DNA of 64,000 nucleotides from Cyanobacteria bacterium SZAS LIN-3. GTDB lineage: Bacteria > Cyanobacteriota > Vampirovibrionia > Obscuribacterales > Obscuribacteraceae. Positions 26,827 to 35,848 of the stretch are shown here, piece by piece (position 1 is the stretch's first letter; every line of letters begins with the position of its first letter). The stretch spans positions 1-64,000 of the forward strand of contig JAFEAV010000012.1 of assembly GCA_018266215.1 (NCBI GenBank), written 5' to 3'. The translations under genes were made by a program, and so were the position numbers. The notes below the pieces were generated by a model that saw only the letters and a program-made list of their open reading frames with translations, made no database searches and had not been told where the DNA came from.

Positions 26827-28251
26827 CTAGTCTAATTCTAATGATAGTGTGGCGCTGGTTTTGTATGCCATCACAGCCAGTGCCGCGGCTCTGCCCGATT
26901 CTTCTATAACCGGCAGCTTGACGCTCAGTTCGGAGAGTTCGGAGTGGAAGTTGCGGGTGATGCGCTCAAGATCCGTGCGCATACTTTTCACTTGTTTCTC
27001 CAGCGACTCCACTGATGAGGCGCGAATGCTTTCGATGCGCTCGTTGCTGCCCTGGGTAGAGCGACTGAACTCGGCTTCGGTGTGTTCCACCTGTCGGCGG
27101 AAGGTCTTGATGATTTCCGCCCCGTGTGATTTCAGACGGCCGTGCAATTTGTTGATCACCTCGGCATCGGCTGCCGGTCTGGTGCCGCCGCTGCTGAGAT
27201 TGATTTTTGCTTCCTGGGTCAGCGCCGCTTCAAATTTGAAGAAGAGGCGGTCGATCTCATCGGAGAGTTTGCGCTCGACTCGTTTGAGCGAGTTTAAATA
27301 GAGTTTTTGATTGGTGCCCAGGCGCTGCTTGGCGCGGGTGGCGATGCGCAGCACCTCTTCCTGCGAGGCCAGGAGTTTGCGTTCGACTTCATCGTTGTAA
27401 GCCCGCAGGAAGCTCGACTGCTGCTCCAGCGAGGAAGTCTGGAAGCGGTCCTTCATGGTGGCAAGTTGGGTGTGCCAGTGCTCGACGTGTTCGTTCAATA
27501 CTTGATGATTGGTGTCCTTCGCCTCATCGATATTTTTGGAACCGCGTTCGGCCAGTTCTTTCAGGTCTGAGACGGCAACTTCAACAATGTCCGAAAGTTG
27601 TCTTTGCACGCCGATGATTTTTTCGTCAAAGCGCGCTGAATAATCGGCCAGATGTCGATCAACATCGGTTTTGGAATTTTCAATCAGTTTGTGCGCCTGC
27701 TCGTCAATATTTTTGGCCTTGTCCGACATGGCACTTTCGTATTGCTGACTTTTGAAATCTATTTCGGACTTGCGCTCTTCGGTCAGGCTCTGTGCGTCCG
27801 ATAATTTTTCCTGGGCCATTTCATATAAATTAGATTGGGGCGTCTGAATCAGGACAATCAGCTCCTTGAGCTGGCCATCCATGACTTCGCCCAGCGCTTC
27901 CGTCGCTTCCCGCACTCGATCGGCAAAGCGCTTTCTCAAGTCTTCGGCGGCGGTCAAAAGGGTGTCAAGCTGCTCGCCTTCAAGCCGACTGATGGCTTCA
28001 AGCGTCTCGTCGCGTTTGGCTTCCAGGTCTCCGCCATGGGTGTCTACAAGATGACTGGACTGGGCCACGACTTTTTCCAGCTGCAGAGACAGGCTCTTGT
28101 CAAGGCCTTCCGTGAAACTGTTCAGTTGAAAAATACACTGATTGACCGTGCGTTCCAGCTCACCGCTGGCTTTTTCCAGGGCTTCGATCATCAGGTTGGC
28201 TGCCGATCCGAAGCTGTCGTCACCGCCGGCTGAAGATTGTTGCTTAGCCAT
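26827..28251 (-). CDS. Coiled-coil protein (unknown), first gene of a three-gene cluster
   Basis: 474 residues. After a short polar head (MAKQQSSAGGDDSFGSAANLMIEALEK, given here only as the start region 1-27) the chain is predicted helix with coiled-coil heptads to about residue 450. It ends in a less charged segment with VIEESGRAAALAVMAYK. No catalytic motif or targeting signal is visible. The start is ATG 28251 with a strong GAGGAG three bases upstream; a longer frame to 28296 has no such site. It lies 155 bp downstream of lpdA, so the cluster could have its own promoter in that structured gap. Confidence 0.8.
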   Translation of the reverse strand: MAKQQSSAGGDDSFGSAANLMIEALEKASGELERTVNQCIFQLNSFTEGLDKSLSLQLEKVVAQSSHLVDTHGGDLEAKRDETLEAISRLEGEQLDTLLTAAEDLRKRFADRVREATEALGEVMDGQLKELIVLIQTPQSNLYEMAQEKLSDAQSLTEERKSEIDFKSQQYESAMSDKAKNIDEQAHKLIENSKTDVDRHLADYSARFDEKIIGVQRQLSDIVEVAVSDLKELAERGSKNIDEAKDTNHQVLNEHVEHWHTQLATMKDRFQTSSLEQQSSFLRAYNDEVERKLLASQEEVLRIATRAKQRLGTNQKLYLNSLKRVERKLSDEIDRLFFKFEAALTQEAKINLSSGGTRPAADAEVINKLHGRLKSHGAEIIKTFRRQVEHTEAEFSRSTQGSNERIESIRASSVESLEKQVKSMRTDLERITRNFHSELSELSVKLPVIEESGRAAALAVMAYKTSATLSLELD

Positions 28252-28306
28252 AAACTCCTCAATACTAAAAAATTTGAACAGACAAGCCCAAGGCAAAGTT
28301 ATCAGA

Positions 28307-28357
28307 ATGGCCGTTCATGGGCTTGCCAAGGCCCCAGGGCGTGATACTCCCGGCCAT
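28307..28357 (-). promoter_or_regulatory. Structured leader upstream of the coiled-coil cluster
   Basis: ATGGCCG (28307-28313) and CGGCCAT (28351-28357) are perfect 7-bp complements. Between them GGGCTT (28319-28324) and AGGCCC (28329-28334) can form an inner hairpin with one G-U pair. The region lies between lpdA and the first coiled-coil gene and has no T-run on the minus strand, so it looks more like a leader element than a terminator. Confidence 0.35.
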
Positions 28358-28406
28358 GCCCAAGGGATTATGCCCCCTTTTTTTCCCCACTAAGCATTCT
28401 CCAATC

Positions 28407-29870
28407 TTATGGTGAAGTTATTTGCTTCTCTATTTCTTTTGAACGCTGGCGATCCAGTCTGGCCATGGCGGCAAGGCTGGCTTCGTTGATAGTTTCCGAA
28501 AGGGTAGGGTGTGGGTGAATGGCCACAGCCAGGTCTTCAAGCACGGCGCCCATTTCAATGGCCAGGACGGCTTCGGAGATCAGGTCACCGGCGCGCGGTC
28601 CGACTATGCCAACGCCCAGAACCTCAGTCGTGTCAGGGGCGAAGAGGATTTTGGTGGTGCCGTTTGTGTCGGCCAGGGTCATAGCCCGTCCGGAGGCGGA
28701 CCAGGGGAATTTCGCTACCTGGAAGGGGATATTTTTGGCCTTGGCTTCGGCTTCGTTGAGGCCGCACCAGGCGACTTCCGGCTCGGTGAAGATGACTGCA
28801 GGGCAGCAGCGATTGTCGTAGGCCGAGGGTTTGCCGGCCAGTACTTCGGCGGCTACAGTGCCCTGTCTCATGGCCCGGTGCGCCAGCATCGGCTGACCGG
28901 AGATGTCGCCGATGGCCATGATACGTTTATCAGCCGTGCGGCAGGTCTCGTCCACTGTGACAAATCCTTGCGGGTCGATTTGCACCTGTGTGTTTTCCAG
29001 TCCGAGGCCGTCCGAGTTGGGCTTGCGACCGACTGCGATAAGCACTTTGTCGGCGGTGAGCTTGGCCGGTACATCCTTGCCTTCCACCGAGACTTCGACA
29101 TTGTCTTTGTTGACTTTGATGCCGGTAACTTTGGTGCTGAGGTGAATGCCTTTGAACATCTCGCCCAGTTTGGTGGCAAGCGGCCGCACCAGGTCGCGGT
29201 CGCAGCCGGGGATCAGGCCGTCGGTCATTTCTACGACGGTGACTTCACTGCCCAGGGCGCTGTATACGGTGCCCAGCTCCAGTCCGATGTAGCCTCCACC
29301 GATGACGATCAGTTTTTTGGGAATGTCATCGAGATTGAGTGCCGAAGTGGAATCCAGAATGCGGGGACTTTCTTGATCGGCTTCGTTTTTGAAAAGAAAG
29401 GGTAATTTTGTCGGACGTGATCCGGTGGCGAGAATGCAATTTTTGAATTTGACGCGCACCGCGCTTTCGCCCGGGACTTCCACGCGCAGACTGCGTGAAT
29501 CGTTGAAGGTGGCCCGTCCGTAGAGCACTTCCACGCCAGAGGATTTGCACATGCCGGCTACACCCATGGCCAGCTTTTCTATGACGCCCTGTTTCCAGTT
29601 GCGCAGTGTCGGTACATCCAGTTCCGGCTCGGCAAATTTGAGACCAATCTTGGCGGCGTGACGGGCGTTGTATATCAGTTCAGCTGCGTGAAGAAGCGCT
29701 TTTGACGGGATGCAGCCCATGTGCAGGCAGACTCCGCCCAGCTTGCCTTTCTCGTCTACGAGCATGGTGCGTATGCCCAACTCAGCCGCTCTCAGAGCTG
29801 CTGTGTAACCGCCAGGACCGCCGCCCAGTACGACGAGATCTATTTCCTGGACCATTTCTCCAACAACCAT
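28407..29870 (-). CDS. lpdA: Dihydrolipoamide dehydrogenase (E3)
   Basis: 487 residues of the pyridine nucleotide-disulfide oxidoreductase family. FAD site GGGPGGYTAALRAAELG, redox-active disulfide in GGVCLHMGCIPSKALLHA, NAD site VIGGGYIGLELGTVYSALGSEVTVVE, and the C-terminal HPHPTLSETI motif with the catalytic His-Glu pair. E3 reoxidises the dihydrolipoyl groups of the neighbouring E2 and passes electrons to NAD. ATG 29870 has GGAG seven bases upstream. It starts 15 bp after the E2 gene, completing the operon. Confidence 0.97.
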   Translation of the reverse strand: MVVGEMVQEIDLVVLGGGPGGYTAALRAAELGIRTMLVDEKGKLGGVCLHMGCIPSKALLHAAELIYNARHAAKIGLKFAEPELDVPTLRNWKQGVIEKLAMGVAGMCKSSGVEVLYGRATFNDSRSLRVEVPGESAVRVKFKNCILATGSRPTKLPFLFKNEADQESPRILDSTSALNLDDIPKKLIVIGGGYIGLELGTVYSALGSEVTVVEMTDGLIPGCDRDLVRPLATKLGEMFKGIHLSTKVTGIKVNKDNVEVSVEGKDVPAKLTADKVLIAVGRKPNSDGLGLENTQVQIDPQGFVTVDETCRTADKRIMAIGDISGQPMLAHRAMRQGTVAAEVLAGKPSAYDNRCCPAVIFTEPEVAWCGLNEAEAKAKNIPFQVAKFPWSASGRAMTLADTNGTTKILFAPDTTEVLGVGIVGPRAGDLISEAVLAIEMGAVLEDLAVAIHPHPTLSETINEASLAAMARLDRQRSKEIEKQITSP

Positions 29871-29885
29871 AACTGCTCTCCTTGG

Positions 29886-31322
29886 CTAAATATCCAGTAC
29901 AAACTTGAACGGGTCTTCCAGCAATTTGACTACGTGCTGGACGAAATATGCCGCTTCCGCTCCATCGGCCAGGCGATGATCGAAGGACATGAAGAGCGGC
30001 ATGATGGTACCAATCTCGATGGCGCCGTTTTTCACTATTGGTTTTTCCGTGGCTCTGGCCATGCCGAGGATGGCGCATTCGGGGAAGTTGATCATGGGCG
30101 AGGCTCCGGTGCCGCCGATGGCACCGATATTGGTGACCGTGAAGGTGCCGCCCTGCAATCTGTCCAGTTCGATTTTACCGGCCCTGGTTTTGGCGGCGAT
30201 ATCGGCCAGTTCAACGGCCACGTCGTAGAAACTCTTTTCGTTGATGTTTTTGATTACCGGCACGATCAAACCACGGTCGGTGGCCACGGCCACTCCCAGG
30301 TTGTAGTAGTGCTTGATGACGATTTCGCCGGTGTTTTCATCCAGACTGGAATTAAACTGCGGGAAACGTTGCAGGGCGCTGGCCACGGCTTTCAATACGA
30401 AAACCGTCATCGTGGGGCGCACTCTGGGATTGCCCGAGCGCTCGGCAAATTCTTTTTCGTACTTGGTGATCAGTTTGCTCAGGTCGGTGACGTTCGCTTC
30501 GTCAAATGTCGTCACATGCGGGATCAAAGTCCAGGACTGGGTCATAGACTGGGCGATCTTGCGGCGAATGGATTTGAGCGGCAACCTTTCGACCTTGCCG
30601 AACTTGGCAAAATCAGGGTAATCGATTGGTCCGCCGGCGGCACGCCCACCGAAATTGAGCGGTCCTTCGTTGCCTCCGCCGCCGCCACCAAATTTTTCCG
30701 CCATCGATGCGCCTTTGCTGGCCGCGGGAGCGGCGGTGGCTGTGGCGGTGCTGGAAGACTTGGATTCGGCAACGCCGCTCTGGCTCATTCTGCTTTCTAA
30801 AGTGCCGGCGGCAAAAGCCATGACGTCTTCTTTCATCACTCGTCCGGCGGCTCCGGAGCCGCGCACGGCGTAGAGGTCGACACCGAGCTCACGAGCCAGG
30901 CGGCGGGTGGCCGGGGTGGCCGGTACCGGTCTCGAACGGTCTACCGCGATATCCAGGGCACCAGCGCTGGTGGCGGGTTTGCCGTTGCCCGCCGCTGCTG
31001 CTTTGGCTTCGACTTTGGCCGGTGCGGCGGCTGCCGCTGACTGGCTTTGAGCCGTATCGGCTTTGGCCGGTGCAGCCTTGGCTCCGCCCAGGTCATAAGA
31101 AATCATGACACTGCCGACGGTGACAGTCTGGCCGGCTTGCATGTAGATTTTTTCCACTACCCCGGCATAAGGTGAAGGTATTTCTACAACCGCCTTGTCG
31201 GTTTCCACCTCAAATATGACCTGGTCTTCTTTGACGGTTTCGCCTTCTTTTACCTTGACCGCGATTATTTCTGCTTCGTGAATGCCTTCACCCAGGTCCG
31301 GTAGTTTGAATTCAACTGTCAT
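29886..31322 (-). CDS. pdhC: Pyruvate dehydrogenase E2, dihydrolipoamide acetyltransferase
   Basis: 478 residues. One lipoyl domain (1-80) with Lys43 in the ETDKAVVE motif, an Ala/Lys-rich linker, a peripheral subunit-binding domain (about 140-175, TPATRRLARELGVDL...GRVMKEDV), a second linker, and the catalytic domain ending with the HxxxDG motif SFDHRLADGAEAAYF. It transfers the acetyl group to CoA and forms the core of the complex. The start is ATG 31322 with AAGGA eight bases upstream; the frame continues to 31418 but that would overlap the E1 beta gene. It follows E1 beta by 49 bp. Confidence 0.95.
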   Translation of the reverse strand: MTVEFKLPDLGEGIHEAEIIAVKVKEGETVKEDQVIFEVETDKAVVEIPSPYAGVVEKIYMQAGQTVTVGSVMISYDLGGAKAAPAKADTAQSQSAAAAAPAKVEAKAAAAGNGKPATSAGALDIAVDRSRPVPATPATRRLARELGVDLYAVRGSGAAGRVMKEDVMAFAAGTLESRMSQSGVAESKSSSTATATAAPAASKGASMAEKFGGGGGGNEGPLNFGGRAAGGPIDYPDFAKFGKVERLPLKSIRRKIAQSMTQSWTLIPHVTTFDEANVTDLSKLITKYEKEFAERSGNPRVRPTMTVFVLKAVASALQRFPQFNSSLDENTGEIVIKHYYNLGVAVATDRGLIVPVIKNINEKSFYDVAVELADIAAKTRAGKIELDRLQGGTFTVTNIGAIGGTGASPMINFPECAILGMARATEKPIVKNGAIEIGTIMPLFMSFDHRLADGAEAAYFVQHVVKLLEDPFKFVLDI

Positions 31323-31371
31323 TGAATATGTCCTTATTTGGTGTTTCGTTTTTGTCTCGATTGAGTTTGAT

Positions 31372-32352
31372 TTAGAACGCCAGGGTTTCGCGGCAGGCGG
31401 CCACGATTCTCTCGGCATCGGGCAGATAGAACCGTTCTTTGGAGAAGTACGGGATCGGTGTATCGAATCCGGTTACCCGACGAATCGGTGCTTCCAGATA
31501 GAGCATGGCGGCTTCCACAATGCGGGCCACGACTTCGGCGCCCAGACCGCAGGTGCGCGGGCCTTCATGCACTACCACGGCTCGGCCGGTCTTCTTGATA
31601 GATTCGATAATGCAGGCGGAGTCGAGCGGAGAAATCGTCAGAATATCGATGATTTCCGGTTTGACGCCGTCTTCTTCTTCCAGCATTTCGGCTGCTTCCA
31701 TGGTGGCACGCAGACTGGCGCCGTAGGAAATTAGGGTTATTTCCTTACCCTGTTGCACTACATTGGACTGGCCGATAGGCAGGGTCTCCATAGTCTCCGG
31801 CACTTCTTCCTTGAAGAGTCGGTAGATGGCCTTGGGCTCGTAATAGATAACCGGATCGGGATCCTGAATGGCGCTGTGCAGCAAGGCGCGCGCATTGCGG
31901 GGACCGGATGGGATTACGACTTTGAGGCCGGGAGTATGGGCGTAAATCGCCTCACGGCTCTCGGAGTGATGCTCCAGGGCGCGGATGCCGCCGCCGTAGG
32001 GAGCGCGCATTACCAGCGGCACAGTCAGACGACCGCGGGTGCGGTTTCTGAAGCGAGCGGCGTGACATTCCAACTGGTGATAGTTGTAATAGTCAAAGCC
32101 GCTGAATTGAATTTCACAAACCGGTTTCATGCCATAGATGGCCATGCCGATTGCGGTGCCGATGATGCCCGACTCAGCCAGCGGTGTATCCAGTACGCGC
32201 TTTTCGCCAAACTTGCTGTAGAGGCCTTCGGTGATGCGGAACACACCTTCGTCCGGTCCGACGTCTTCGCCCATTACAACAACTTTGTCGTCACGGTCCA
32301 TTGCTTCGAAGAGGGCAAGATTGATTGCCTTCGCCATATTTAGCAGTGCCAT
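31372..32352 (-). CDS. pdhB: Pyruvate dehydrogenase E1 beta subunit
   Basis: 326 residues, typical of the beta chain of heterotetrameric 2-oxo acid dehydrogenases. It shows GEDVGPDEGVFRITEGLYSKFGEKRVLDTPLAESGI at the N-terminus (residues about 29-64), the conserved HSESREAIYAHTPGLKVV, and a transketolase C-terminal domain with VVHEGPRTCGLGAEV. With E1 alpha it decarboxylates pyruvate and acetylates lipoyl-E2. A branched-chain substrate cannot be fully excluded from sequence, but the adjacent alpha subunit is more PdhA-like. ATG 32352 has GAGG seven bases upstream. It lies 30 bp after the alpha gene. Confidence 0.93.
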   Translation of the reverse strand: MALLNMAKAINLALFEAMDRDDKVVVMGEDVGPDEGVFRITEGLYSKFGEKRVLDTPLAESGIIGTAIGMAIYGMKPVCEIQFSGFDYYNYHQLECHAARFRNRTRGRLTVPLVMRAPYGGGIRALEHHSESREAIYAHTPGLKVVIPSGPRNARALLHSAIQDPDPVIYYEPKAIYRLFKEEVPETMETLPIGQSNVVQQGKEITLISYGASLRATMEAAEMLEEEDGVKPEIIDILTISPLDSACIIESIKKTGRAVVVHEGPRTCGLGAEVVARIVEAAMLYLEAPIRRVTGFDTPIPYFSKERFYLPDAERIVAACRETLAF

Positions 32353-32382
32353 TTTTAATCCTCAGAGAATTTATTTGAAAAC

Positions 32383-33519
32383 TTATACAGCGCCGGCCTG
32401 GTGCTTTTGCGGACTGTTGCCCGCTTTCTTCTTCATGCTTGCGAGATGGTTTTTGAGCTCATCGCGCTGTTCTTGCAAATAAGGCGGGATGTCGTTGTAG
32501 AGATAGTCGAACATGGAGAGCGGATTACCCAGCTCTTCGCTCTGGGCCAGTTCCTCGGCTTTCTTTACCGAGGCTTTGATGATGGTGTCCAGTTCTTCTT
32601 CCAGCTCGGCGAATTCTTTTTCGCTGTAGACGCCCTTTTTACCCAGGTAAGTCTTGAAGCGAGCAAGCGGTTCGCGGCCGGTCCAGAGTTTGCACTCTTC
32701 ATCGGTGCGGTAACGCTTCGGATCGTCGGCGGTCGTGTGCGGGGTGAAGCGGTAGGTAAGACCTTCAACAAGGCTCGGACCTTCACCCGCTCTGGCGCGT
32801 TCGACTGCTTCCAGCGAAGCCTGATAGATAGCTAATACATCATTGCCGTCTACGCGGATGCCGGGCATGCCGTAGGCGATTGCCCTCTGGGCGATGGTTT
32901 CGCAACGCATCTGTTTATGGAGCGGTACTGAAATTGCATACTGGTTGTTGAGGCACATGAAAACAACCGGGGCCTGGTAGACCGAGGCGAAGTTCATGGC
33001 TTCGTGGGTGTCGCCTTCGGATGAGGCGCCGTCACCGAAGTAAGTCATGACCACGCCATTGTCATTGCGCAGATTCATGGCCATACCGATACCGGCTGCG
33101 TGCAACAACTGCGTGGCGAGAGGTACGCAGACCGGCAGATCGTTTACGCCTTCCGGTGGGCTGGCGCCTTCTTCAAAGCCGTTCCAGTAGAGCATGGTTG
33201 TTTCAATCGGCCAGCCGCGATAGAGCAGTCCTGCCAGTTCGCGATAAGCCGGTACGTGCCAGTCGGATTTTTTGAGATGGATGATTGAACCCATCGAAAT
33301 CGCTTCGTGGCCGGATGACTGCGGGAATGTACCCTGGCGTCCCTGGCGCTGCATCAGCAGCATACGTTCGTCGGTGCGGCGGGCAAGAAGCATGTAGCGA
33401 TACATCGTCTTCAAAACGTCGCCCGCAATTTTTGGCTCGAGACTTTTGTCAACGACGCCGTCTTCGTCGAGGATCGACATATACTCAATGTGAGGAAGCT
33501 CTATCTTTTTTCTCGGCAT
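32383..33519 (-). CDS. pdhA: Pyruvate dehydrogenase E1 alpha subunit
   Basis: 378 residues. Thiamine-diphosphate motif GDGASSEGDTHEAMNFASVYQAPVVFMCLNNQYAIS, with the entry GRQGTFPQSSGHEA and the phosphorylation-loop equivalent YRFTPHTTADDPKRYR. The resemblance to Gram-positive-type PdhA supports pyruvate as substrate. Start ATG 33519 is preceded by GGAGAAGAAG; an upstream frame to 33564 would place that site inside the gene. It is the first gene of pdhA-pdhB-pdhC-lpdA. A 23-bp dyad at 33550-33572 lies 31 bp upstream and may be an operator. Confidence 0.94.
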   Translation of the reverse strand: MPRKKIELPHIEYMSILDEDGVVDKSLEPKIAGDVLKTMYRYMLLARRTDERMLLMQRQGRQGTFPQSSGHEAISMGSIIHLKKSDWHVPAYRELAGLLYRGWPIETTMLYWNGFEEGASPPEGVNDLPVCVPLATQLLHAAGIGMAMNLRNDNGVVMTYFGDGASSEGDTHEAMNFASVYQAPVVFMCLNNQYAISVPLHKQMRCETIAQRAIAYGMPGIRVDGNDVLAIYQASLEAVERARAGEGPSLVEGLTYRFTPHTTADDPKRYRTDEECKLWTGREPLARFKTYLGKKGVYSEKEFAELEEELDTIIKASVKKAEELAQSEELGNPLSMFDYLYNDIPPYLQEQRDELKNHLASMKKKAGNSPQKHQAGAV

Positions 33520-33549
33520 AGCGTTAACTTCTTCTCCTTGACGATCCTT

Positions 33550-33572
33550 CATAGACCGTGGCACAGACTATG
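33550..33572. promoter_or_regulatory. Near-perfect 23-bp dyad upstream of pdhA, candidate operator
   Basis: Outer arms CATAG (33550-33554) and CTATG (33568-33572) and an inner GTG-G-CAC share one centre at 33561; nine of eleven base pairs of the dyad match. It lies in the 161-bp divergent gap between pdhA and lipA, the expected place for a shared regulator. The remaining gap has no clear consensus promoter. Confidence 0.5.
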
Positions 33573-33680
33573 GAAAGTATGTCATATCTAAGCCCAAGCG
33601 ATCTATATAGGACTGTGAGAAAATTGCTAAGGCTGCGCGGTAGCTAGTCGTCCAAACCCTGTTGTTGAGCGGAATGTTGA

Positions 33681-34586
33681 ATGAATCATAAAGTCTTTGT
33701 TGACATCGAAGGGTCATCCACTCCCTCAGAAAACAAGCCCGGCAAGCCCGATTGGCTCAAAGTGCGCCTGCCTACGGGTGAGCCCTACTGGCGCGTAAAA
33801 AATCTCATGGTCGAGCATGATCTGCACACAGTCTGCGAATCCGCTGCCTGCCCTAATCGCGGAGAATGCTGGTCGCGCGGCACGGCAACCTTTATGATCC
33901 TGGGCAATATCTGCACCAGGAGCTGTGGATTTTGCAATGTCATAACGGGCAAACCAACCGAGCTCGATCTCGATGAGCCGGCGCGAGTAGCATCGGCTGT
34001 GGCTAAACTGTCTCTAAAGTATGCCGTCATCACCTCAGTCAATCGCGATGAGCTCAAGGACGGAGGAGCTTCGGTCTGGGCCGAGACTATTAAACAAGTG
34101 CGCGCCGTCAGTCCCGAGACAAAAATCGAAGTGCTCATCCCTGATTTTTGCGGCAACTGGGATGCCCTGCAAACGGTGATGGAAGCCCGGCCCGATGTGC
34201 TCAATCACAACATAGAAACAGTGCCCCGCCTTTATCTAACAGTCAGACCGCAGGGGCGCTACGAAAGATCTCTGGAATTGCTTCTGCGCGCAAAGGAATT
34301 CGGCCTGACGACAAAATCGGGTCTGATGCTCGGTCTGGGCGAAGAAGACGAAGAAGTAATGGCCGTGCTCAAGGACTGGCGTAAGTCCAGAGTCGACTTG
34401 ATCACCCTCGGTCAGTACATGCAGCCCACCGACAACCATTTGCCGGTCGCGCGCTTCGTGCACCCGGATCGCTTCAAGCAGTTTGAAGTTGAGGGTCTGG
34501 CCATGGGCTTTGCCGGCGTGTTCAGCGGGCCTCTGGTGAGAAGCTCGTATCACGCCGAAGAACAGGCCGAACTCTTAGGGGTTTGA
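33681..34586 (+). CDS. lipA: Lipoyl synthase
   Basis: 301 residues, radical-SAM enzyme that inserts two sulfurs into protein-bound octanoyl groups. The auxiliary cluster cysteines are Cys52, Cys57 and Cys63 (CESAACPNRGECW), the radical-SAM triad is Cys78, Cys82 and Cys85 (CTRSCGFC), and the C-terminal RSSYHAEE serine ligand motif is present. It is divergent from the pyruvate dehydrogenase operon, whose E2 needs its product. A lipB or lipM octanoyltransferase is not in the window. ATG 33681 has GGAA eight bases upstream. It converges on the proline dehydrogenase gene with one base between stops. Confidence 0.97.
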   Translation: MNHKVFVDIEGSSTPSENKPGKPDWLKVRLPTGEPYWRVKNLMVEHDLHTVCESAACPNRGECWSRGTATFMILGNICTRSCGFCNVITGKPTELDLDEPARVASAVAKLSLKYAVITSVNRDELKDGGASVWAETIKQVRAVSPETKIEVLIPDFCGNWDALQTVMEARPDVLNHNIETVPRLYLTVRPQGRYERSLELLLRAKEFGLTTKSGLMLGLGEEDEEVMAVLKDWRKSRVDLITLGQYMQPTDNHLPVARFVHPDRFKQFEVEGLAMGFAGVFSGPLVRSSYHAEEQAELLGV

Positions 34587-34587
34587 T

Positions 34588-35712
34588 TCAGGAATCAATT
34601 CCCAGCAAGTTTTTGATGCCGTAGATGGCCATGTTGGGATTTTCTTTCAAGCGGCGACGGCAATATGCGCCTGCCACCTTGCCTTCACCATAGGGCAGAT
34701 ACATGCGCACAAGCACGCCTTTGTTTGCCAGTTCTTGCATCTGTTTTTCATAGGAGGCGTCATAGTTTTTGTTTTTGCTGAAGAACTCGCCTGTAATCAG
34801 ACTCTTCTGAAAGCGCTTGCGGGGCACTCCATGCAAATACTGGGTTTCAAACGCCGTGTTTGGCACCTTATCTGGTATCACTACGTTATTGAAGAAATTG
34901 GTCAGGCAGTCGGTGTCGTGCGTGGCTACTTCGACATAGGTGCCGCGGGCTATCAGTTCACGGGCGTATTTGACGAGCAGTTCTTTCATAACCGGCTTTT
35001 GTGTATGCGCTACAGTGGCCGGCTCATTGTAAATGCCGATGACGATACGTGTGCGCATGCGATCATCAAAACGTTTGATGTCCTGCTCCGTGCGGAAAAG
35101 TCTGGTCTGCAAAACCGTGCCGACATTGCGATAGCCGGCTTCGATCAAAGCGTGATAAGTATCCAGTTGGAAATCCGCCCAGCGGTGGTCTTCGGCTTCC
35201 AGAGTGACATTGACATTGCACAGACTGGCGTATTCGACGACGCTCTCGATGCGATGATAAGCCTTGTCCAGATCGGCGCTTCTCGGCACATCCTTGTAGT
35301 TGGAGGCCGGTGTGCTCGTGGCAAACATCGATGGCTTGAAGGAGACCGTGGGCTGGCGTCTTGTTTCGTTGACCGGCAGCGGATTTTTGGAAATGGCATC
35401 GATCAATTGTTTGTATTGACCGACCGAAGCATCGCAGTCCTCATCGTTGGACATGTCCTCACCGAGGATATCGAGGGTGGAGCTGAATTTGTTTTCGCGA
35501 TAAAGCTTTTGCGCCAGGCCGATTGCTTGTTGGGCCGTCTCGCCCGCCAGATAGGGCGAGGCCAGGAAGAGGACGAGGGGGATGGGAATGGTGTCGAAGA
35601 TTGATTTGGCCGCAGCGGGCGCGGGGGCCTGCTCGACATCAGATGCGGGCTTATTTGTGGTTCCCATTGCTACTACCCTGGAGTCAGCCTTGACTGGAGT
35701 TTCTACTGGCAT
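34588..35712 (-). CDS. Proline dehydrogenase
   Basis: 374 residues. The FAD-binding beta/alpha-barrel of the PRODH/PutA family is indicated by VTLEAEDHRWADFQLDTYHAL, IARGTYVEVATHD and the C-terminal YLPYGEGKVAGAYCRRRLKENPN signature, whose paired arginines bind proline carboxylate. It oxidises proline to pyrroline-5-carboxylate and feeds electrons to quinone. The P5C dehydrogenase partner is not fused and not nearby; the glutamate formed later could be used by the glutamate dehydrogenase at 12.8 kb. ATG 35712 fits the protein start (MPVETPVK) better than the longer frame to 35805. An IPLVLFLASPYLAGE helix near residue 50 is unusual and may touch the membrane. Confidence 0.92.
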   Translation of the reverse strand: MPVETPVKADSRVVAMGTTNKPASDVEQAPAPAAAKSIFDTIPIPLVLFLASPYLAGETAQQAIGLAQKLYRENKFSSTLDILGEDMSNDEDCDASVGQYKQLIDAISKNPLPVNETRRQPTVSFKPSMFATSTPASNYKDVPRSADLDKAYHRIESVVEYASLCNVNVTLEAEDHRWADFQLDTYHALIEAGYRNVGTVLQTRLFRTEQDIKRFDDRMRTRIVIGIYNEPATVAHTQKPVMKELLVKYARELIARGTYVEVATHDTDCLTNFFNNVVIPDKVPNTAFETQYLHGVPRKRFQKSLITGEFFSKNKNYDASYEKQMQELANKGVLVRMYLPYGEGKVAGAYCRRRLKENPNMAIYGIKNLLGIDS

Positions 35713-35848
35713 ATTGCGATGTCCCGTTTCCTGGCTATAGTTTGGTATTAGACGGTTTTCAAGGCACTGATTATAGAACCAAACCCTGGCAAAGTTGATT
35801 ATCAATACTTATAAGGATGGGCCCGCGGCTATTTAAATGTTTATCAGA

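Noticed and set aside
28363-28390. Plus-strand terminator ending in seven T
   Set aside because: The stem is short with an eight-base loop, and no plus-strand gene precedes it.
28509-29405. 298-codon plus-strand open frame opposite lpdA
   Set aside because: lpdA is unmistakable; the frame is a by-product of its GC-rich codons.
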